From Oscillospiraceae bacterium (GTDB taxonomy: Bacteria; Bacillota; Clostridia; Oscillospirales; Ruminococcaceae): DNA of 19,506 nucleotides. The notes beneath the pieces were generated by a model, which did no database searches, was not told where the DNA came from, and worked only from the letters and a program-made list of their open reading frames with translations. Shown in pieces: positions 15,074 to 19,506 of this stretch. The position numbers and the translations under genes were made by a program. Every line of letters starts with the position of its first letter. Positions within the stretch are counted from its first letter, which is position 1. Location: positions 1-19,506 of the forward strand of contig JAFPPJ010000003.1 in the NCBI GenBank assembly GCA_017410745.1, in the 5' to 3' direction.

Positions 15074-15520
15074 TCAGCGATCAAGAATATCGTCAAACAT
15101 ACCGACCTTATACATCAGATAGGCTCCGCCGCCCAGAGTTATCAGATAACCGAAGACCAGATCCTTATAGAATGAGCCCTTCTCTCCGATAAGTGCCAGC
15201 ATTGTCATAACGCTGCGGAAGCTCTCGCCCAGTGTCAGCTCACCGTCCATAGCACGGCAGAGCGCTATGCTGTAATTGAGCCTTGTGGCAAGATATACGG
15301 ATATCAGCACTATCACGCCGGATATTATAAGTCCCGTTTTGCTTATGCCCTTGCCAAGCAGTAGATAGCCGCCGAATGCGCCGATGCACAGGAAAAAACC
15401 GCCGATAAACGCTATCTTTCCGAGCATTCCTATCAGACACCATATCCCTATGGCTATGGCAGCGCCCACGAGCGCGCCTATCGTGCCGGTCACCTTATTG
15501 TCATCATCATCCAGAAACAT
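15074..15520 (-). CDS. Small integral membrane protein of unknown function
   Basis: 148 residues, not recognised. Starts with an acidic patch (FLDDDDN), then three hydrophobic helices at about 11-34, 36-56 and 60-80, a polar loop of about 40 residues (NYSIALCRAMDGELTLGES) and a fourth helix near 121-139. Gly-rich helices and short loops suggest a small four-helix membrane protein; no transport or catalytic motif is seen. It has GGAGAG as ribosome site and lies 14 bases after argH, so it is part of the arginine transcript. A role in moving arginine or a precursor would be pure guesswork. Confidence 0.75.
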   Translation of the reverse strand: MFLDDDDNKVTGTIGALVGAAIAIGIWCLIGMLGKIAFIGGFFLCIGAFGGYLLLGKGISKTGLIISGVIVLISVYLATRLNYSIALCRAMDGELTLGESFRSVMTMLALIGEKGSFYKDLVFGYLITLGGGAYLMYKVGMFDDILDR

Positions 15521-15534
15521 TGTTCCAACTCTCC

Positions 15535-16908
15535 TTATCTGAGCTTTGCCTTGAGAGCCTCTACCTGACGTGCAACAGCATCGGGAGCAGGGCCGCCGTC
15601 GACATTTCTCTGCATAACGCAGGTATCAAGGCTTATTGCCTTGTATACATCCTCATCGAAGAGGTCGGACAGCTTTCTGTATTCGGTGAGCGGGAGCTCC
15701 TCAAGCGTGGTGTCGAGCTCGATGCATCTTGCCACGAGCGTGCCCGTTATCTTGTATGCGCTTCTGAAGGGCAGACCCTTCTTCACGAGATAGTCTGCAC
15801 AGTCGGTGGCGTTGATGAAGCCCTTTGCCGCAGCACGGCGCATATTGTCGCTGAGCACCGTCATTGTCGCAAACATGGGAATGAATGTGGATATGCACAT
15901 CTTCACCGTGTCCACTGCGTCAAATATAGCTTCCTTGTCCTCCTGCATATCCTTGTTGTATGCGAGGGGAAGATTCTTCATCATGGAGAGCAGGGTCATG
16001 AGGTCGCCGTATACTCTGCCCGTCTTGCCCCTGATGAGCTCCGTTATATCCGGGTTCTTCTTCTGGGGCATGATGGATGAGCCGGTGGAGTAAGCATCAT
16101 CGAGCTCGATGAACTTGAACTCCCATGAGCACCACATGATGATCTCCTCGGAAAATCTCGAAAGATGCATCATAAGTATGCTCAGCACCGATGCCAGCTC
16201 ACAGCAGAAATCTCTGTCGGATACGCCGTCAAGACTGTTGTAGGTGATATCGTCGAAGCCCAGCAGCTCCGCTGTGCGGTGTCTGTTGAGCGGGTATGTG
16301 GTGCCTGCAAGTGCGCAGGAGCCGAGGGGCATGATGTTCATGCGTCTGCGGCAGTCTGCGAGCCTGTCAAGGTCACGGCTGAGCATCTGTGCATATGCCA
16401 TGATGTGATGTGCAAAGGTCACGGGCTGTGCTCTCTGCATATGTGTATAGCCGGGCATAACGGTATAGTAATGCTGCTGTGCTGTATTGATGATAGTCTC
16501 TATGAGCTCTCTCACGAGGGCGGATATCTCATCGCACTCCCCTCTGAGATGGTGCCTTATATCGAGCGCTACCTGATCGTTTCTCGATCTTGCGGTGTGA
16601 AGCCTCTTGCCCGTATCGCCGAGACGCTCGGTCAGCACGGACTCCACGAACATATGTATATCCTCCGCATTGGGGTCAAAGATCAGCTTGCCGCTGTCTA
16701 TATCGGCGAGTATGCCGCGAAGCCCCTCTACTATCTTCTCGCTCTCGGACTTGTCTATTATGCCCTGCTCGCCGAGCATCGTCGCATGAGCGATCGAGCC
16801 CTCTATATCGGAGCGGTACATCCTTGCATCGAAGGATATGGAGGAATTGAAATCATTTACCTTAGGGTCAACATCCTTAGAGAAGCGCCCTGCCCACATC
16901 ATAGCCAT
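15535..16908 (-). CDS. argH: Argininosuccinate lyase
   Basis: 457 residues, the usual length. It splits argininosuccinate into arginine and fumarate, the final step. Signature GSSIMPQKKNPD at 276-287 (with the catalytic Ser), SRNDQV at 108-113 and GYTHMQRAQP at 153-162 with its His are all present. The start at 16908 has GAGGTG five bases upstream. It lies 22 bases after the lipoprotein gene and 14 bases before the small membrane protein. Confidence 0.97.
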   Translation of the reverse strand: MAMMWAGRFSKDVDPKVNDFNSSISFDARMYRSDIEGSIAHATMLGEQGIIDKSESEKIVEGLRGILADIDSGKLIFDPNAEDIHMFVESVLTERLGDTGKRLHTARSRNDQVALDIRHHLRGECDEISALVRELIETIINTAQQHYYTVMPGYTHMQRAQPVTFAHHIMAYAQMLSRDLDRLADCRRRMNIMPLGSCALAGTTYPLNRHRTAELLGFDDITYNSLDGVSDRDFCCELASVLSILMMHLSRFSEEIIMWCSWEFKFIELDDAYSTGSSIMPQKKNPDITELIRGKTGRVYGDLMTLLSMMKNLPLAYNKDMQEDKEAIFDAVDTVKMCISTFIPMFATMTVLSDNMRRAAAKGFINATDCADYLVKKGLPFRSAYKITGTLVARCIELDTTLEELPLTEYRKLSDLFDEDVYKAISLDTCVMQRNVDGGPAPDAVARQVEALKAKLR

Positions 16909-16930
16909 ATGTACACCTCATTGATACGAC

Positions 16931-17488
16931 TCAAGTTTCGTCGTCCTCTTTTATATCTGCAGCTTCGCTCTCTTCCGTGCTGCCGGCGGTCTCAGTGCTG
17001 TCTCCCGACTTCTCATTCGCTGCGGCATCGAGCTCATCCTTGCGCTCCTTCACCTGATTGAACAGATCCTGGTCAAGCGGATACGCCTGTACCTTTGCCA
17101 TTTCGTCTATGGTAGCATGGCGGTAGGTCTCCGATCCTCTTCCGTCTGTAATGGTGAGCATGCCGTCCTTGACTTCCACCATTGCCTTAGCGCCTCTGTC
17201 CTCGCCCAGGATGATATACTTATCCTCGAGCACATAGGGGATATCGACCATATATCCGGGGGTCTGCTCGGAGGGCTCATGGAGCACCATCTTATCCTCG
17301 GTGAATTCCACGAGGTAATAGTATGGCTCCTTGTCATCCGGCATGAGCTGAGGGCCGTCGGGAGCACACCACACACCGAGTATATCCGCAGCAAGGTCGG
17401 ATGTATCGGGCTCGGCGGGCCCAGCGGTATTGCATGATGCAAACAGCATCATAACGAGCAGTATCGGAAATAGCAGTTTCTTTGTCAT
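16931..17488 (-). CDS. Lipoprotein with lipocalin-like core and acidic tail
   Basis: 185 residues from the ATG at 17488, which has AGGTG six bases upstream; the GTG at 17497 overlaps that site. Signal ending FASC (Cys19). Residues about 35-125 read LGVWCAPDG ... YYLVEFTEDKM ... IPYVLEDKYIILG ... VEVKDGMLTITDGRG, a beta-rich pattern much like the lipoprotein at 11802-12173. The last 40 residues are mostly Glu, Asp, Ser, Thr and Lys. Between argG and argH, 113 bases after argG and 22 before argH. Outer-surface location is inferred from the lipobox. Function unknown. Confidence 0.85.
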   Translation of the reverse strand: MTKKLLFPILLVMMLFASCNTAGPAEPDTSDLAADILGVWCAPDGPQLMPDDKEPYYYLVEFTEDKMVLHEPSEQTPGYMVDIPYVLEDKYIILGEDRGAKAMVEVKDGMLTITDGRGSETYRHATIDEMAKVQAYPLDQDLFNQVKERKDELDAAANEKSGDSTETAGSTEESEAADIKEDDET

Positions 17489-17554
17489 ATTATACACCTA
17501 TATCGAAGGCACGCATCAATGCCCTCTGCTAATTGAAAGCCAATAAATCGGAAA

Positions 17555-17580
17555 GTGACCGATGACAGGTCACCGGTCAC
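17555..17580 (-). terminator. Hairpin with alternative stems after argG
   Basis: GTGACCG pairs with CGGTCAC around 12 bases. An extra GGTCAC at 17568-17573 can pair with the same GTGACC, giving two mutually exclusive stems. On the minus strand it lies 21 bases after the argG stop and is followed by TTTCCGATTTATT, so it may be a weak terminator or a partial readthrough element before the argH segment. Confidence 0.5.
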
Positions 17581-17601
17581 CTTGTTTGATACTTTTAAGG
17601 A

Positions 17602-18834
17602 TCAGCCGTTCCTCTTCTGATCGAGCTTTGCCTTAACATGGGTAGGCAGGCCGAAGATATTGATGAAGCCTGCTGCATCAGCCTGATCGTATACATCGTC
17701 CTCATCGAAGGTAGCTACTTCCTCATCATAGAGGGTGTAGGGCGAGGTAACGCCTGCATTGGTGACATTGCCCTTGTAGAGCTTGAGCTTCACATCACCG
17801 GTGACAGTCTTCTGAGTGTCGTCAACGAATGCGGAAAGTGCCTCTCTGAGAGGTGTGAACCACTGACCGTTGTATACGAGGTCTGCGAACTTGATGGAGA
17901 GATAGGACTTCATCCTTGTGGTCTCCTTGTCAAGGCAGATGGTCTCAAGAGTATCGTGAGCCTTGTAGAGGATAGTGCCGCCCGGTGTCTCGTATACGCC
18001 TCTTGACTTCATGCCAACGAGACGGTTCTCAACGAGATCCATAAGGCCTATGCCGTTCTCACCGCCGAGCTTGTTGAGGTAGCTTACCAGCTCAACGCCG
18101 TTCATCTTCTTACCGTCAACTGCGGTGGGGATGCCCTTCTCGAAGTGGATGGTAACGTATGTAGCCTTGTCGGGAGCCTTCTCGGGGGATACGCCCAGCT
18201 CGAGGAAGCCTTCCTTGTTGTACTGAGGCTCATTTGCGGGATCCTCAAGATCAAGACCCTCATGGGAAAGATGCCAGATGTTCTTGTCCTTGGAATAGTT
18301 GGTCTCTCTTGTGATGCGCAGGGGGATGTTGTGTGCCTCTGCGTAGTCTATCTCCTGATCTCTCGACTTGATGTCCCATTCTCTCCAGGGAGCGATAACA
18401 GCCATGTCGGGAGCGAATGCCTTGATAGCAAGCTCAAATCTTACCTGGTCGTTGCCCTTGCCTGTGCAGCCGTGGCATATAGCGTCAGCGCCCTCTGCGA
18501 TAGCTATCTCTGCTATCCTCTTTGCGATGATGGGGCGTGCGAAGGATGTGCCCAGGAGGTACTTGCCCTCGTATATCGCACCTGCCTTGATGGTGGGGTA
18601 TACATAATCCTGGATGAACTCTTCCTTGAGATCCTCTATATAAAGCTTGGATGCGCCTGTCTTTATAGCCTTCTCCTCAAGACCGTCGAGCTCTGTGCCC
18701 TGACCTACGTCAGCGGATACTGCGATGACCTCACAGTTGTTGTAGTTCTCCTTGAGCCAGGGGATGATGATGGATGTATCGAGGCCTCCGGAGTATGCGA
18801 GAACGACCTTCTTGATCTTGGACTTGTCTATCAT
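17602..18834 (-). CDS. argG: Argininosuccinate synthase
   Basis: 410 residues. It joins citrulline and aspartate with ATP to make argininosuccinate. AYSGGLDTS (13-21) is the ATP pyrophosphatase loop; HGCTGKGNDQVRFE (121-134) is the citrulline/aspartate-binding segment. I start at ATG 18834 with GGAGG eight bases upstream; the frame reaches 18876, but that lies at the -10 box and cannot be in the message. First gene of the series, preceded by a strong promoter. The 103-base gap with a hairpin after it suggests argG may also be made alone. Confidence 0.97.
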   Translation of the reverse strand: MIDKSKIKKVVLAYSGGLDTSIIIPWLKENYNNCEVIAVSADVGQGTELDGLEEKAIKTGASKLYIEDLKEEFIQDYVYPTIKAGAIYEGKYLLGTSFARPIIAKRIAEIAIAEGADAICHGCTGKGNDQVRFELAIKAFAPDMAVIAPWREWDIKSRDQEIDYAEAHNIPLRITRETNYSKDKNIWHLSHEGLDLEDPANEPQYNKEGFLELGVSPEKAPDKATYVTIHFEKGIPTAVDGKKMNGVELVSYLNKLGGENGIGLMDLVENRLVGMKSRGVYETPGGTILYKAHDTLETICLDKETTRMKSYLSIKFADLVYNGQWFTPLREALSAFVDDTQKTVTGDVKLKLYKGNVTNAGVTSPYTLYDEEVATFDEDDVYDQADAAGFINIFGLPTHVKAKLDQKRNG

Positions 18835-18874
18835 TTCTATTACCTCCATATAAATGGGATTTCTTACGAATATC

Positions 18875-18902
18875 ATTATACTACTTTATTCTGATATGTC
18901 AA
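18875..18902 (-). promoter_or_regulatory. Strong sigma-A type promoter of argG
   Basis: On the minus strand, TTGACA (18897-18902), a 16-base spacer, then TATAAT (18875-18880): both boxes are perfect. Transcription should begin near 18868, leaving a leader of about 34 bases with GGAGG. That is too short for a T-box or riboswitch, so control would have to be by a repressor such as ArgR; I could not find a clear operator. Confidence 0.85.
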
Positions 18903-18939
18903 GGGCTTTTTGCATATTTTCCGATAATTTTCATATAAC

Positions 18940-18956
18940 TTCGGCTTTATGCCGAA
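18940..18956 (-). terminator. Small hairpin between nspC and argG
   Basis: TTCGGC pairs with GCCGAA around 5 bases. On the minus strand it lies 70 bases after the nspC stop and is followed by GTTATATGAAAATTATC, which is A/T-rich but not a T tract. Possibly a weak terminator of nspC. Confidence 0.35.
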
Positions 18957-19026
18957 TAGAGATGTATATTGTTTATTTTATGCAGTATATATCGTAAAAC
19001 ATACAGGGCAGCCCGCTCCCCTTTCG

Positions 19027-19506
19027 TCAGCTCAGCCTGTTCCTGAAATCCTCGTAGCCGAAGCTCTTCACAAGCTGCACTCCGCTGTCGTCTGCGGTAT
19101 ATATCCACGGCAGCGCGATGCCGTTGAAGGTGTTGTTCTTGCACATGGTATATATCGCCATATCGCCGAACACTATCCTGTCCCCCGCATGAAGCTCACG
19201 GGGAAAGCTGTATTCGCCTATGCTGTCCCCTGCAAGGCAGGTAGCCGCACCGAGACGGTATGTATGCTCTCCTCCCTCTCCTATGAGGGGCGGACGATAG
19301 GGCATCTCGAGCACATCGGGCATATGACAGGCGGCAGAAGCATCTATGATGGCGTGCTTTATCCCGCCCGACACGAATACATCGAGCACCTCTGTCACAA
19401 GGAAGCCGGCATTCAGTGCATGCGCCTCCCCCGGCTCAAGGTATATCTCGGTGCCGTATCTCTCACGAAGGCCGTCTATGACCCTGCAAAGCCTGTCGAT
19501 GTCGTA
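19027..19506 (-). CDS. nspC: Carboxynorspermidine decarboxylase, 3' part (runs off the window)
   Basis: The frame is open to the last base, so the start lies beyond the window; the GTG at 19398 is internal. 159 residues are visible. The enzyme is a PLP-dependent fold III (alanine-racemase type) decarboxylase that converts carboxynorspermidine or carboxyspermidine to norspermidine or spermidine. Diagnostic segments: YLEPGEAHALNAGF (visible 22-35), AIIDASAACHMPDVLEMPYRP with the substrate-contacting Cys at visible residue 60, GDSIGEYSF and the closing NTFNGIALPWIY ... KSFGYEDF. It is separated from argG by 192 bases that include the argG promoter. Confidence 0.92.
   Translation of the reverse strand, partial: YDIDRLCRVIDGLRERYGTEIYLEPGEAHALNAGFLVTEVLDVFVSGGIKHAIIDASAACHMPDVLEMPYRPPLIGEGGEHTYRLGAATCLAGDSIGEYSFPRELHAGDRIVFGDMAIYTMCKNNTFNGIALPWIYTADDSGVQLVKSFGYEDFRNRLS

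Noticed and set aside
13871..15175. A 434-codon plus-strand open frame
   Set aside because: Antisense to the argC region, Cys/His-rich shadow translation without ribosome site.
17489..17601. Promoter in front of the lipoprotein before argH
   Set aside because: A TATAAT touches the start codon and the nearest -35-like box (TTGATG) is 19 bases away; the match is probably the ribosome-site spacer.
18835..18868. T-box or arginine riboswitch leader
   Set aside because: The promoter leaves a leader of about 34 bases, too short for either.
18903..18935. ArgR operator upstream of argG
   Set aside because: An A/T-rich stretch with ATGCAA partly resembles the Bacillus ARG box, but only about 11 of 19 positions agree and it is upstream of the -35 box, so it is not better than chance in such sequence.

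Overview
The window looks like chromosomal DNA from an anaerobic Firmicute of the Ruminococcus type (Clostridia, Oscillospiraceae/Ruminococcaceae). The grounds are inference from several traits together: lipoproteins with Thr/Ser/Asp/Glu-rich linkers, secreted proteins with fibronectin III and Asp-rich 'DxNxDGxxEL' motifs, strong GGAGG ribosome sites, near-consensus sigma-A promoters, roughly half G+C with heavy use of ATA for isoleucine, and a decarboxylase of the carboxynorspermidine pathway. I cannot name the species from the sequence alone.

Layout. Positions 1-3076 carry two plus-strand genes: the 3' part of a secreted fibronectin-III protein and a MATE-type membrane transporter fused to an RsbW-like ATPase domain. 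A hairpin at 3088-3114 separates them from everything else, which is on the minus strand. Positions 3146-4542 are a three-gene operon of paralogous zinc-ribbon proteins, each with one C-terminal membrane anchor and driven by a clear promoter. Positions 4543-4941 contain no gene but hold two 59-bp direct repeats plus a partial third copy, and a terminator.

From 18834 down to 4942 runs a nearly continuous minus-strand gene series led by a TTGACA-16-TATAAT promoter. Its order is argG, lipoprotein, argH, membrane protein, argC, histidine phosphatase, argJ, lipoprotein, argB, lipoprotein, small ORF, argD, argF, pyruvate kinase, cyclophilin lipoprotein. It encodes the acetylated (ArgJ-recycling) route from glutamate through ornithine and citrulline to arginine: ArgJ, ArgB, ArgC, ArgD, ArgF, ArgG and ArgH are all present. 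Carbamoyl-phosphate synthase and an ArgR regulator are not in the window. Six genes with no known role in arginine synthesis lie between the arg genes, several joined to them by 4-base ATGA overlaps or gaps of only a few bases. A hairpin region after argG (17555-17580) may divide the series into two transcripts.

The far end (19027-19506) is the 3' part of nspC, carboxynorspermidine decarboxylase, so polyamine synthesis borders arginine synthesis. I see no tRNA, rRNA, CRISPR array, insertion sequence or prophage. The least explained parts are the zinc-ribbon triplet, the transporter-ATPase fusion, the phosphatase wedged between argC and argJ, and the dispersed repeat.
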